This document shows positions 33,791 through 42,656 of a stretch of DNA of 64,000 nt, piece by piece. The stretch's first letter is position 1. Every line of letters starts with the position of its first letter. The position numbers were made by a program, and so were the translations under genes. The stretch comes from an uncultured Oscillospiraceae bacterium (GTDB taxonomy: Bacteria > Bacillota > Clostridia > Oscillospirales > Ruminococcaceae), in the NCBI GenBank assembly GCA_910578255.1, contig CAJTQM010000002.1, positions 79,243-143,242 of the forward strand, in the 5' to 3' direction. The notes beneath the pieces were generated by a model. That model was not told the DNA's origin. It saw only the letters and a program-made list of their open reading frames with translations, and searched no databases.

Positions 33791-35152
33791 ATGAACAGGG
33801 ACCTGACCCAGGGACCGGTGGTGCGCACCATGCTGCTGTTTGCCGTTCCGATGATTTTGGGGAACCTGCTGCAGCAGTGCTATAATATCGCGGATACAAT
33901 GATCGTGGGAAAATATCTGGGCCAAAACGCCCTGGCCGCCGTTGGGTCGGCGTTTACCCTCATGACCTTTTTGACCTCGATCCTGCTGGGATTGTGCATG
34001 GGCAGCGGCGCGGTTTTCTCCATCCGCTTCGGCCAGAAGGACGAGGAGGGCCTGCGGGAGAGCGTGGCCGCATCTTTTGTACTGATCGCGTCGCTGGCAG
34101 TTCTGTTAAACGGGGCGGCGTTTTTGCTTCTGGACCAAATTCGGTTTTTCCTTCGGGTCCCTCAGCAGGTTTGGGGAATCATGCGGGAGTATCTGGCCGT
34201 TATTTTCTGCGGGATTGCCGCTTCGTTTTTGTATAATTATTTTGCGTCTTTGCTGCGGGCCATCGGCAATTCGGTGGCGCCTCTTGTGTTTCTGGCACTT
34301 TCCGCGGCTTTGAATATCGGGCTGGACTTTTGGTTTGTACTGGGCTTTCGGTGGGGCGCCGCCGGCGCGGCGCTGGCAACGGTCATCGCCCAATACGTCT
34401 CCGGCCTGGGGATGATGGGGTATGCCCTGGCGAAGTATCCCCAGATCCGCGCCGGTTTCCGGTTCTGCCGGATCGAACGATCCCGCGTTCGGGAAATTGC
34501 CGGCTTTTCGGTTTTGACCTGCGTTCAGCAATCGGTGATGAATCTGGGCATCCTTTTGGTACAGGGGCTGGTCAACAGTTTTGGGCCGGTGATTATGGCG
34601 GCGTTTGCGGCGGCGGTAAAAATCGACGCGTTTGCCTATATGCCGGTGCAGGATTTCGGAAACGCCTTTTCCACCTTTATCGCGCAAAACTACGGCGCAA
34701 AAAAGAAAGAGCGCATCCAGGCGGGACTCAGGGGCGCGGCATTGACGGCGATTGTCTTCAGCGCCGCCGTATCCTGCGGGGTGTGGATTTTTGCCCGCCC
34801 GCTGATGGGCCTGTTTGTGGACACAAGGGATCCTCAGGTCCTGTCGGTTGTGGGGGAAGGGGTTCGGTATCTGCATATCGAGGGCGCTTTTTACTTTGGG
34901 ATCGGCTGCCTGTTTTTGCTGTATGGGCTGTACCGGGCGCTGGGGAAGCCGGGTATGTCGGTGGTGCTCACGATTTTTTCCCTGGGAACGCGGGTGGCGC
35001 TGGCCTACGCTCTTTCCGCCATCCCCGCCATCGGCGTCGTCGGGATCTGGTGGTCGGTGCCCATCGGCTGGCTTTTGGCGGACGCGGCAGGGCTCGTCTA
35101 TTACCTTCGCCGAAAAGACCGGCTGTTTTCCTGGGATTTTCCGGATCGCTGA
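33791..35152 (+). CDS. MATE-family exporter, second locus
   Basis: A 453-residue twelve-helix MATE transporter distinct from that at 24871. MLLFAVPMILGNLLQQCYNIADTMIVGKYLG is the family's helix 1 region (seen as LLQQCYNIADTMIVGKYLG), and the second half starts with SRVREIAGFSVLTCVQQSVM. This DinF/NorM-like class exports cationic compounds using an ion gradient. The ATG at 33791 follows GGAGGG by eight bases; a TTG two codons earlier is too close to that site. Single-gene unit with its own promoter and a shared convergent terminator. Confidence 0.92.
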   Translation: MNRDLTQGPVVRTMLLFAVPMILGNLLQQCYNIADTMIVGKYLGQNALAAVGSAFTLMTFLTSILLGLCMGSGAVFSIRFGQKDEEGLRESVAASFVLIASLAVLLNGAAFLLLDQIRFFLRVPQQVWGIMREYLAVIFCGIAASFLYNYFASLLRAIGNSVAPLVFLALSAALNIGLDFWFVLGFRWGAAGAALATVIAQYVSGLGMMGYALAKYPQIRAGFRFCRIERSRVREIAGFSVLTCVQQSVMNLGILLVQGLVNSFGPVIMAAFAAAVKIDAFAYMPVQDFGNAFSTFIAQNYGAKKKERIQAGLRGAALTAIVFSAAVSCGVWIFARPLMGLFVDTRDPQVLSVVGEGVRYLHIEGAFYFGIGCLFLLYGLYRALGKPGMSVVLTIFSLGTRVALAYALSAIPAIGVVGIWWSVPIGWLLADAAGLVYYLRRKDRLFSWDFPDR

Positions 35153-35195
35153 GCGAGTCGCCGATAAAAGCCCCAAAAAAGCTTAAAAAAACGCG

Positions 35196-35225
35196 CAAAA
35201 AAGGACTGCCGCCGGCAGTCCTTTT
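35196..35225. terminator. Convergent terminator between MATE and trxB
   Basis: AAAAGGACTGCC and GGCAGTCCTTTT form a 12-base-pair stem with a three-base loop; A and T tails allow action in both directions. Confidence 0.88.
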
Positions 35226-35259
35226 CACGTTGCGATTCAAACGGGCAAAAAGCGGCAGC

Positions 35260-36198
35260 CTATTGGACCGATTCCAGATACCGCTGCGCTTCCATGGCGG
35301 CAATAGCCCCGTCCGCCGCCGCCGTGATAATCTGCCGAAGGCTTTTGACCCGCAGATCCCCCGCCGCAAATACGCCGGGGACCGATGTGCGCATATTCTC
35401 GCCGGTTTTGACATAGCCATTTTCCAGTTCCAGTTTTCCCTCGAAAATCTGGGTGTTCGGCGTAAGGCCCACAAAGACAAACAGACCCAGCATTCCGCCT
35501 TCTTCTGCGGTGATTGAACGGATCTCGCCGGTTTTTTTATTTCGCAGCCGGATGGTCTGCAAAACCTCCTGCCCCTCCAGCGCCTCGACGGTGGAATCCC
35601 AGATAAAGTCGATTTTTTCATTGGCAAAGGCCCGGTCCTGCAGCGTTTTGACCGCCCGCAGCTGGTCCCGCCGGTGGATGATGGTCACCTTGCGGGCAAA
35701 CCGGGTCAAAAACAGAGCCTCCTCCACCGCCGAATCGCCGCCGCCGACCACAAAAACCTCCCGGCCGCGGAAAAACGCGCCGTCGCAGGTGGCGCAGTAG
35801 GAAACGCCCCGCCCGGTAAATGCCTCCTCGCCGGGGCAGCCCAGCCTGCGGGGAGAAGCGCCGGTGGCCAGAATCACCGTCCGGGCCTGGTATTCACCGG
35901 AGGAGCCTGCCAAAACCTTGACGTCGCCCTCCAGCTGCACCGACTGGATTTCCGCATTTTTCCGCACCGCCCCAAAGGATTCGGCTTGGGCCAGCATCCG
36001 CTCTGTAAGGCTGTAACCGGTTTCGTCCTCCAGCATTGCGCCGGGATAGTTTTCCACCCGGTCGGTCAGGATGGCCTGCCCACCGTCTGCCCCCTTTTCC
36101 AGAATTAGAGTGGACAACCCGGCTCTTGCGCCGTACAATCCCGCCGCCAGCCCCGCAGGGCCCGCGCCGAGAATGATCAAATCATAAATCTGCTCCAA
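35260..36198 (-). CDS. trxB: Thioredoxin reductase
   Basis: A 312-residue FAD/NADPH enzyme that reduces thioredoxin. FAD site ILGAGPAGLAAGLYGARAG, redox pair CATC in SYCATCDGAFF, NADPH site VGGGDSAVEEALFL and the C-terminal GVFAAGDL are all present. The start codon is TTG (36198-36196), nine bases after a perfect AGGAGG; no ATG is available at that spot. Single-gene unit, length typical. Confidence 0.95.
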   Translation of the reverse strand: MEQIYDLIILGAGPAGLAAGLYGARAGLSTLILEKGADGGQAILTDRVENYPGAMLEDETGYSLTERMLAQAESFGAVRKNAEIQSVQLEGDVKVLAGSSGEYQARTVILATGASPRRLGCPGEEAFTGRGVSYCATCDGAFFRGREVFVVGGGDSAVEEALFLTRFARKVTIIHRRDQLRAVKTLQDRAFANEKIDFIWDSTVEALEGQEVLQTIRLRNKKTGEIRSITAEEGGMLGLFVFVGLTPNTQIFEGKLELENGYVKTGENMRTSVPGVFAAGDLRVKSLRQIITAAADGAIAAMEAQRYLESVQ

Positions 36199-36256
36199 AT
36201 GATTTTTCCTCCTTGCACTGCAATTGCCTATAGACTAAGGATAGGCGAAACGCCAT

Positions 36257-36295
36257 AAAAAGAATCAGGCTGCCGGCAAAAAATCTGCCGGCAAC
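36257..36295 (-). terminator. Possible terminator of the pilus-like operon
   Basis: Two TGCCGGCA blocks (36293-36286 and 36278-36271) can pair around a seven-base loop on the minus strand, followed a little later by TTCTTTTT. The T run is offset, so this is tentative. Confidence 0.4.
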
Positions 36296-36300
36296 CCCGC

Positions 36301-37362
36301 TTACAGCCCCATTTTTTTCGCCAGGACCGCCGGCGCCGCAGCGCAGGTCATCGCTTCTTCCGCGCTGATTTTTCCCTGCCGGTACAATTCCAGAATGCTG
36401 GCGTCCATGCTGACCATCCCTTCCCCGGAGGAGGAAGCGATAACCGTGTCGATCTGGTGGACCTTCGATTCCCGGATCATGTTGCGGATCGCGCCGTTGA
36501 CCTTCATAATCTCAAAGGCCGGCGCCACCGTCCCGTCTTTGGCCGTGAGCAGCTGCTGGGATACCACCGCCTGCAACACCATCGACAGCTGCACCCGAAT
36601 CTGTGGCTGCTGGTTGGAGGGGAAAGCGTCGATCACCCGGTCGATGGTGTTGGCCGCTCCAACCGTATGCAGGGTAGAAAAGACCAGATGGCCGGTTTCC
36701 GCCGCGGTCAAAGCGGTGCTGATGGTCTCGTAATCCCGCATTTCGCCCAGTAAAATCACGTTGGGCGCCTGCCGCAGCGCCGCCCGAAGAGCGCTGACAT
36801 AGCTTTCGGTATCGTTTGAAATCTCCCGCTGGCTGACCACGCTTTTTTTGTGCCGGTGCAGATATTCGATGGGATCCTCCAGGGTGATCACATGGCAGTT
36901 GCGGGTGTTGTTGATCAAATCGATCATACAGGCCAGGGTGGTGGATTTGCCGCTGCCCGCCGTTCCGGTGACCAGCACAAGCCCTTTTTTCAGATGGGCC
37001 AGATCCATCACCGTTTGGGGGATGCCCATCTGCACCGGGTCGGGCAACTCGAACTTTACCACCCGGATCACCGCCGCCAGAGAACCCCGCTGTTTGTAGG
37101 TGCTGACCCGAAAGCGGGAGATTCCCGGCAGGGAAAAGGAAAAATCGTCGTCTCCCTGCTCCAACAGGCGCTTGGGGTACCGCCCGCCGGCCAGCTGGTA
37201 GATGGACAGGATCAGCGCCCGGGTATCGTCGGGGGAGAGTTTTTCCTCTGACTGAAGGTGGATGCTGCTGTTGATTTTATAGGACAAAGGAAGGCCGGAC
37301 ACCAAAAAAATGTCCGAAGCGTCTTTGTCCACCGCTTCTTTGAGCATTTGGTTAAGTTCCAT
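36301..37362 (-). CDS. PilT-type type IV pilus ATPase
   Basis: A 353-residue hexameric secretion ATPase. N-terminal PAS-like domain (1-100), then Walker A VTGTAGSGKSTTLACMID, Asp box, Walker B NVILLGEMRDYETISTAL and the His-containing FSTLHTVGA. PilT proteins power pilus retraction. The C-terminus ends AAPAVLAKKMGL. I set the start at 37362 (GGAGAAAGCC before the ATG); 40 codons upstream are open but belong to another gene. It is the last gene of the operon and the only ATPase in it; no PilB-type extension ATPase is present here. Confidence 0.9.
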   Translation of the reverse strand: MELNQMLKEAVDKDASDIFLVSGLPLSYKINSSIHLQSEEKLSPDDTRALILSIYQLAGGRYPKRLLEQGDDDFSFSLPGISRFRVSTYKQRGSLAAVIRVVKFELPDPVQMGIPQTVMDLAHLKKGLVLVTGTAGSGKSTTLACMIDLINNTRNCHVITLEDPIEYLHRHKKSVVSQREISNDTESYVSALRAALRQAPNVILLGEMRDYETISTALTAAETGHLVFSTLHTVGAANTIDRVIDAFPSNQQPQIRVQLSMVLQAVVSQQLLTAKDGTVAPAFEIMKVNGAIRNMIRESKVHQIDTVIASSSGEGMVSMDASILELYRQGKISAEEAMTCAAAPAVLAKKMGL

Positions 37363-37375
37363 GGCTTTCTCCTTT

Positions 37376-37930
37376 TTACCCGATGGGCAGATTACTCGGC
37401 CCCAATAGCGGCGGGGATTCCTCCTGCGCCTGTTCGCCGGGCGCCAGCGCCTGCCAGCGCAGCCGCTTGATGGCGGCGCCATCCTGCCGGCCCCAATACC
37501 GGTCGGTGACGTCTAATTCGATTTGCAGCCGCCAGCCGTCGCTCTGGCAAACGCCGCAGGAAAGAATCCAGCGGCCCTCCGGCGAAACCGAAAGAGAGAC
37601 GCCTTCCTCCCAAAGCTGCGGGCTGACAAAGCCCTGCAAAGCCGTTTCCAGCCGCTCCTTATAAAGCGCCTCGTCTTCTACCTCCTGAAGCGGCTGCGCC
37701 TTTTCTAAGACCGCCGCTACGTCCGCGAGCAGTTCCTCGCCTGCCGCGTCCAGCGCGTAGTAGGAGGCCGCCGCGTCGGCGGTCTTGCGGCTGAGCCGGT
37801 AATCGGCGTTGGCGGACACCAAGCTTAAGGTGGCGAAGGTGGTCAGGCACAGCACCACAAAAACCACCAGAATCGACGAGGATCCGATGCTGATGCCAAA
37901 GCTGCGTTTTTTCTTTTTCACGGCCGTCAC
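37376..37930 (-). CDS. Single-pass membrane protein of the pilus-like operon
   Basis: A 184-residue protein with a short basic N-terminus (KKKKRSFG), one hydrophobic helix (about 15-38) and an extracytoplasmic domain. After the helix there is a helical part (RKTADAAASYYALDAAGEEL) and a beta-rich end. The layout recalls PilX or type II secretion minor components, but I see no prepilin cleavage site. Unknown function; placed with pilus assembly by operon context. No recognisable family from sequence alone. Confidence 0.75.
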   Translation of the reverse strand: MTAVKKKKRSFGISIGSSSILVVFVVLCLTTFATLSLVSANADYRLSRKTADAAASYYALDAAGEELLADVAAVLEKAQPLQEVEDEALYKERLETALQGFVSPQLWEEGVSLSVSPEGRWILSCGVCQSDGWRLQIELDVTDRYWGRQDGAAIKRLRWQALAPGEQAQEESPPLLGPSNLPIG

Positions 37931-37952
37931 ACCCTTCTTTATAAACCGGGAT

Positions 37953-38393
37953 TTATCCCACGTATTTTTTCACCGGAATTCGGAAAATTTCCGCTTCCGC
38001 TGTCTGGGCAATGACCTGCGCGTTTCGGCAGTCCTGCCGGTTGTTGGGATCCGTCGTTGTATCTAAAACAACGCTCACCGTATAAACCGCGTCCTTTTCA
38101 TGGTCGATGAGAACCCAGTCCTTATCGTAATACAAATTCAGCGTCGGCCCGTCGATGGGCCGGACGTCCAGACTCTCCGCCAGCCTTTTTAAGTCCCCGT
38201 CGGCGGCCTTGAAAAGTTCCGCCACCGACTGGGCCTCCCGCACCGCAGAGGTCAGTTCGCTGCCGGCAGCACTGGTCAGATGGGCCTGAACAAACAGATT
38301 CATACAAATGGCGCTGGTCACCGCGAAAAATAAAATAACGATCATCAGCTCCAACAAAAACAGGCCGGAGCGGGAACTTCTTTGAACAGCCAT
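37953..38393 (-). CDS. Prepilin-like minor pilin
   Basis: A 146-residue protein with a class III/IV-A prepilin N-terminus: short basic leader, then GLFLLELMIVILFFAVTSAI, where Gly precedes the mature Phe-like start and Glu sits at the fifth position. Such proteins need a prepilin peptidase, which is not encoded in this window. The C-terminal part is a small domain with two Cys-poor beta segments. Probably a minor subunit priming pilus or pseudopilus assembly. Confidence 0.8.
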   Translation of the reverse strand: MAVQRSSRSGLFLLELMIVILFFAVTSAICMNLFVQAHLTSAAGSELTSAVREAQSVAELFKAADGDLKRLAESLDVRPIDGPTLNLYYDKDWVLIDHEKDAVYTVSVVLDTTTDPNNRQDCRNAQVIAQTAEAEIFRIPVKKYVG

Positions 38394-38412
38394 GACTTGC
38401 GCCTCCTTTCCC

Positions 38413-38898
38413 TTATTGCTCGCACCGCAAAAACACCGTCGCCTGACGGCTTTCCCCGTCGGCTCCCACGGCGGTGAGGGTCAGCAGCGCGCCGTCCTTC
38501 TGGACCGAAAGGGCCTGCTGCTCCTTAATGGGCTGGCCGTCGGTGGGCTTTACCGAAACCCCCTGGGCCACAAAAGCCTCCCGCAGGTATCCCTCGAAGA
38601 CAAAGATCCAGGTTTCGTAGTCCTTTTCACCCAAGCGCTGGGTCAGCACCAAAGCCGGACTATCCCCCACCTGGCCGGTGCGAACCGCGTTCGCTCCGTC
38701 GTTTTGGCGGACCTTCTGCACCATATAGGTCAGAGAGGTGCGGCCGTCGAAGTTTTGATCCATGCGCTTAACCGTCTGCCGGTACACGTTGGCGCCGGTT
38801 ATTACAACGCTCAGCGCCGAAGCGGCAAATACGCAGAAAAGCGCCAGCGTAAACAAAAAATCCACCACATGGTCTTTCTGAGCCCCAAACCGGTTCAT
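38413..38898 (-). CDS. Membrane protein, probably DUF4860 family
   Basis: A 161-residue protein with one N-terminal membrane helix (about 10-36) and an extracytoplasmic beta-rich domain. It contains DGRTSLTYMVQKVRQND and a C-terminal ATVFLRCEQ. It matches my memory of a family of unknown function that accompanies clostridial pilus operons, but I cannot verify the assignment. The Glu-less helix makes processing by a prepilin peptidase doubtful. Co-transcribed with its neighbours (14-24 base gaps). Confidence 0.7.
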   Translation of the reverse strand: MNRFGAQKDHVVDFLFTLALFCVFAASALSVVITGANVYRQTVKRMDQNFDGRTSLTYMVQKVRQNDGANAVRTGQVGDSPALVLTQRLGEKDYETWIFVFEGYLREAFVAQGVSVKPTDGQPIKEQQALSVQKDGALLTLTAVGADGESRQATVFLRCEQ

Positions 38899-38922
38899 GC
38901 CGTCATCCCCTTTTTTGATGGT

Positions 38923-39267
38923 TTATTTCCTCTGGCCTTTTTCCACCGGAAAAACAGCGATTTCCGGCAACAGGTTTCCGCCTAAGCGCTGGTAGTGGAT
39001 CACATACCGGTCGCTGTCCACCGCCAGACCGTAATTTTCCCGTAAGTATTCCACGTTGGCCGGATACCGGCCTTCGATGGTGTAGCATTGGACCGCCGCC
39101 CGGCGCACCGCCTGCTCGGCAAAGCGCAGCTGCTGGCCGTCGGCCGTTTTGGAAAGGCTTTGTATCCCAAAGTTAAACAAAAGGATGAACAGCAAAAACG
39201 AGGCGATGGGCAAAAACAGATCCTTAAGCAAGGCATGGTCTTTTTTTGGCTTAAATTGCTGATCCAT
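38923..39267 (-). CDS. Small membrane-anchored pilin-like protein
   Basis: A 114-residue protein with a basic N-terminal leader, one helix (LFLPIASFLLFILLFNFGI) and a short globular part. AVRRAAVQCYTIEGRYPANV is typical of the region after the alpha-1 helix in type IV pilins and pseudopilins (the ...C...EGxYP pattern). A clear Gly-Phe cleavage site is missing. Probable pilus-like subunit. In operon with the flanking genes. Confidence 0.7.
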   Translation of the reverse strand: MDQQFKPKKDHALLKDLFLPIASFLLFILLFNFGIQSLSKTADGQQLRFAEQAVRRAAVQCYTIEGRYPANVEYLRENYGLAVDSDRYVIHYQRLGGNLLPEIAVFPVEKGQRK

Positions 39268-39292
39268 CTAAAACGCTCCTTCCGCCTTTTTA

Positions 39293-40351
39293 TCAGCCGA
39301 TACTGCTCATAATCCCCATTAATGGCAGCATGACCGAAAGCAGAATCATGCCCACGATAATGGACAAAACCGCCACCAGCGTCGGCTCCAGAATCCCCAG
39401 CAGCTTGCCGATGGTCTCGTCGATTTCCTCTTCGTACCGCTCGGCGATTTTTTTCATCACCGCGTCCACCGACCCCGTTTTAAAGCCCACGGTGATCATT
39501 CGGGCATAGATGCCGGAAAACATCTGGACCTGGGCCAGCGCGTCGGCGAAAGAGGCACCTTGCCCCATTAACTCCCGCATCTGCCGGACCTTTTCCTTGG
39601 TTTTTCCGTCCTCAACCAGCCCTTCGGCCATGTCCAGCGACTGATCCACATCCAGCCCGCTGGAAAGCATCATCGACATGGCAGAAGCAAAACGCCCCGC
39701 CGCCACCTTGGCCGCAATGCGCCGGGTGGCGAAAAAGCTGCCGGTCAGGCGGGATAAAAAGGCCCGCCCCCCCGCGGTGCGCCGCAGAACGGCCCAAACG
39801 GCGATCAATACCAGAGTCACGCCTACAATCACCGCCGAATAGCGGCCCAGTCCCGCGCCCAGATTCATAATACCCTGGGCAAAGGCGGACATTTCGCTGC
39901 CCAGCTGCTGAAACACCTGGTTGAAGATGGGCAGAACGCTGCCGATTAAAATGCCGATGATCACCGCCATCACGCAGATCATCACCGCCGGGTAGGTCAC
40001 CGCGCTTTTAATACTGCGGCTGATGGCCTGGCTGCGCTCGTAATAGGCGGCCAGGGATTCCAGCACCTCGTCCAGCCGGCCGGACTGCTCGCCGATGGCG
40101 GCCATATCCAGCAGGTATTTGGGGAAGCGGCCGGTACTGGCCAGGCTTTCCTGCAAAGGCGCGCCCTCCTCCAGACTTTCCAGAATGGAGGAAAGCAGTT
40201 CCCGGCTGCCGGTGCTTCCAGCGTCCTCCAGCATAATGGAAACGCCCTCCTGCGCCGGGATGCCCGCCTTGATGATCAAAGCCAGCTGCGCGCAGAAGGC
40301 CGAAAGTTCGCTGGCGGAAAGAATGCCCTTGGTAGAATCTTTCGCGGCCAT
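39293..40351 (-). CDS. PilC/GspF-family inner membrane platform protein
   Basis: A 352-residue polytopic protein with the duplicated T2SSF domain: first copy about 14-135 (FCAQLALIIKAGIPAQEGV), second about 215-340 (ASAMSMMLSSGLDVDQSL). Three membrane helices are in the expected places. It is the platform on which the ATPase acts during type IV pilus or type II secretion assembly. The start at 40351 follows AGGAGTGAG; 16 further codons are open upstream but overlap the previous gene region. Completes the minimal pilus machinery here with the ATPase and pilin-like proteins. Confidence 0.9.
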   Translation of the reverse strand: MAAKDSTKGILSASELSAFCAQLALIIKAGIPAQEGVSIMLEDAGSTGSRELLSSILESLEEGAPLQESLASTGRFPKYLLDMAAIGEQSGRLDEVLESLAAYYERSQAISRSIKSAVTYPAVMICVMAVIIGILIGSVLPIFNQVFQQLGSEMSAFAQGIMNLGAGLGRYSAVIVGVTLVLIAVWAVLRRTAGGRAFLSRLTGSFFATRRIAAKVAAGRFASAMSMMLSSGLDVDQSLDMAEGLVEDGKTKEKVRQMRELMGQGASFADALAQVQMFSGIYARMITVGFKTGSVDAVMKKIAERYEEEIDETIGKLLGILEPTLVAVLSIIVGMILLSVMLPLMGIMSSIG

Positions 40352-40379
40352 TTTCTCACTCCTCATACAAATTTGATGT

Positions 40380-41582
40380 CTAATAGACAAACATGGCATT
40401 GTAATTACTGCCGTTGCCGATGTAATTCATAATATCGCCGCTTTCGTTGCCGCTGGAGGCGAAGGTCGGGTCCATTCGCACCCAGGACTGCCCGTCGAAA
40501 TAAATGATGCCGTTGACCCAGCCGATGTCGGTGATATAGGTGCTGATCCAGGCGTGGTAGACCTGCCCGGCATAGCCCACCACCAGCTTGGTGGGGATGT
40601 TCTGGGTCCGGAGCATAGTGGCCATCACCGCCGCGTAGTCAAAACAGATGCCGGTGCCGCTGTTTAAAATCGTGTCCACATTGGGCAGATAGCCGAAGGA
40701 GACCGAGGCGGCCTTGTCAAAATCATAAGTAATGTTGTGGATGACGTAATTGTAGACATTTTCCACAATCTCCAGATCATTGGTGGCGGTGCTGGCCAGC
40801 CGTGCCCCTTTAGAGACCGTCTGGCAGCCGTCGTAGAAATTCACATACTGGTTGGGATACAAAAAGGGCAGTACGCTGCTGCGCAGATTGGCGCTGATGT
40901 ATTGGCCCAAAACCAGAGCGTATTGATTGTCGTACACGTTTTCGAATACATTGATGGTGTATCCTCCGCTGCCCTGGGACAGAGGCAGCACGTTGTAAGT
41001 TCCGCTGGCGCTGAGCCCATAGGTGTAGGTGCTCCCGCCGTCCCGGGTGATCTGCACCCGGATTTTGGCCACGTTGCCGTCGTATTTAACCATGACGTAG
41101 CCTTCTCCAGCGTTGGAAGCGTCGATCTGGGCGCCGCCGCCGGAATAGACCTCGGTGCCGCTGGCCACCGGCGTGAGCACCGTATAGGTCCCGGCGGATT
41201 CGGCGGGCCGGGACGTCTGCTCCTGAGCCGGCGGCGCCTGGAAGGAGGCCGCTGCCGGGCCGGACAGTTCCTCGGAGGAGGAAATATCTTCCATTTGTGA
41301 CGAATTGGAATGATCATCCAGAAGTGACGAAACGGAAAAATCTCCCATTGATGACGAATTAGAAATATTTCCCAAAGATGTCTGATTGGAAGAATTCTCC
41401 TGAAGCGACGAATTGGAAGATGCATCCAATCCTGACGAATTGTAAGCACTTTCCAGACGCGGCGGGCTGGAAGAACGCTCCGCCGTCTGAGAAGCAGGCG
41501 CGCCCGCGCAGCTGCAAAGGGCCAGCGGCATGACGCCGCATAGGATAAGCGCCAGCAAACGGCGCCATAAGCGGTTTGGCAC
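40380..41582 (-). CDS. Transglutaminase-like lipoprotein with a 9-residue repeat linker
   Basis: A 400-residue exported lipoprotein: signal peptide with lipobox LALCSC, a Ser/Asn-rich linker of six 9-residue repeats (about 42-95), a beta-sandwich middle domain, and a C-terminal transglutaminase-like domain. The catalytic triad is visible as Cys in GTGICFDYAAVM, His in VYHAWIST and Asp in RMDPTF. Such domains make or break isopeptide bonds, or act as cysteine proteases. It lies between sortase and the PilC-like gene, suggesting cross-linking or processing of the surface structure. Substrate unknown. Confidence 0.85.
   Translation of the reverse strand: MPNRLWRRLLALILCGVMPLALCSCAGAPASQTAERSSSPPRLESAYNSSGLDASSNSSLQENSSNQTSLGNISNSSSMGDFSVSSLLDDHSNSSQMEDISSSEELSGPAAASFQAPPAQEQTSRPAESAGTYTVLTPVASGTEVYSGGGAQIDASNAGEGYVMVKYDGNVAKIRVQITRDGGSTYTYGLSASGTYNVLPLSQGSGGYTINVFENVYDNQYALVLGQYISANLRSSVLPFLYPNQYVNFYDGCQTVSKGARLASTATNDLEIVENVYNYVIHNITYDFDKAASVSFGYLPNVDTILNSGTGICFDYAAVMATMLRTQNIPTKLVVGYAGQVYHAWISTYITDIGWVNGIIYFDGQSWVRMDPTFASSGNESGDIMNYIGNGSNYNAMFVY
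41298..41459. repeat. Six 27-base tandem repeats in the transglutaminase gene
   Basis: Units start at 41298, 41325, 41352, 41379, 41406 and 41433, each beginning TGACGAATTGG or close to it. Each encodes nine residues around a Ser-Asn-Ser-Ser core. Confidence 0.9.
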
Positions 41583-41615
41583 CTTTTTTCACCTCGTTTC
41601 CATCATAAACAAGCC

Positions 41616-42326
41616 TTAACGGTTTTGAAAGATTTCAGCGTCCGCTCGGGCGGCGAACACCACCTGGTCGTTTAATTCCCAAATGTCCACCAGCCGGCCG
41701 GTCACCACAATGCGGTTGACAAAGGTACCGACGGGGTCGCAGGAGGTCAGGGTAAGGCAGGGGTATTCCTTGCAGGCAATGGGGTTCCAGTTGTCCAGCT
41801 GGATGATTTCGGTGGATTCATACAGGTAGACGTAAACCGTTTCCTTATATAAAAGGTACATCAGGTCCCCGTCGGACAGCCGGTCGATATAATAAAACTC
41901 CGCCGCCTCCACATCCCGGTGGCCGGCAATGCTCACATTGGCGTTGGTGTCCGCCGCCGGCAGCTGGGAATATTCGTACAGTCCCGGTCCGATCCGCAGA
42001 GAACCGGAGTCCACATCGTCCTGGACCGAAAGGTCCTGGGCCAGAACCGGGATCAACAGCCGCAGATCCCCGCTTTGGTAATCCTCCCGGTCGGTGGTCA
42101 CCACCAGCTTACCCACCGGATAATCCTGACGCACCGAGGAGGGATCCCAGCCGTCCAGAGACAAAGAGGACAGGTCCACCCCCACATCCGGCGGCGGCTC
42201 TGCGGGCGCCCGCATCATCCAAAGGCCGCTGGAGAGCAAAAGGATCCCCAGCACCCCAAGGACCAGCGAAACCATCCGGCTTCGGGTCAAAAACCGTTCC
42301 TTTTGCGCTGGCTGATTGATCGGCAT
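41616..42326 (-). CDS. Sortase (class D/E-like)
   Basis: A 236-residue membrane-anchored transpeptidase. The N-terminal helix (about 18-40) is an uncleaved anchor; the beta-barrel carries His in SIAGHRDVE, Cys in TLTSCDPVG and Arg in NRIVVTGRL. This pattern fits class D or E sortases rather than class B. I chose the ATG at 42326; a TTG at 42344 adds six residues. First gene of the pilus-like operon, so it may attach a pilus-associated protein or the LPITG adhesin to the wall. Confidence 0.88.
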   Translation of the reverse strand: MPINQPAQKERFLTRSRMVSLVLGVLGILLLSSGLWMMRAPAEPPPDVGVDLSSLSLDGWDPSSVRQDYPVGKLVVTTDREDYQSGDLRLLIPVLAQDLSVQDDVDSGSLRIGPGLYEYSQLPAADTNANVSIAGHRDVEAAEFYYIDRLSDGDLMYLLYKETVYVYLYESTEIIQLDNWNPIACKEYPCLTLTSCDPVGTFVNRIVVTGRLVDIWELNDQVVFAARADAEIFQNR

Positions 42327-42377
42327 CACAAACAAAGCCCCCAAAACAATTTCTCCCGAAAAACTTCAGATAAAATC

Positions 42378-42383
42378 ATTATA
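42378..42383 (-). promoter_or_regulatory. Possible -10 element of the pilus-like operon
   Basis: TATAAT on the minus strand about 50 bases before the sortase start. The -35 region is only a T/C-rich stretch, so activation by the divergent regulator is plausible. Confidence 0.35.
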
Positions 42384-42483
42384 AACGATTGAAAGAAAAA
42401 AAGAAAGACCTTCCGGCTTCTTTTTGCCGGGCTGCCGGTGGTCCCCGTATTTTGCAAGCTTATGGGAATTTTCCTTGAAATAT

Positions 42484-42512
42484 TTGCCTGCCTAGAGAAT
42501 CTATGTTATAGT
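42484..42512 (+). promoter_or_regulatory. Promoter of the SARP-like regulator
   Basis: TTGCCT (42484-42489), 17-base spacer, TATAGT (42507-42512). Confidence 0.6.
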
Positions 42513-42656
42513 GAGAATACAATACTTTCATGGCGCATGGCGGCCGCTGCAAAGGGCGTTTCACCGGCCGGCGGGTTGGTAGCCCTGATTTGCCCGCTGT
42601 GCTTGACTTTTTAAGCGGGCCGCCGCCAAAAAACATAGGAAGGGAGGAGTTTTAGA

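Noticed and set aside
34106..35176. Minus-strand open frame of about 356 codons
   Set aside because: Antisense to the MATE gene at 33791; composition is typical of a GC-rich shadow frame.
41298..41459. Regular 27-base repeats considered as a CRISPR array
   Set aside because: The repeats are contiguous without spacers, in frame within a lipoprotein gene, and no cas gene is nearby.
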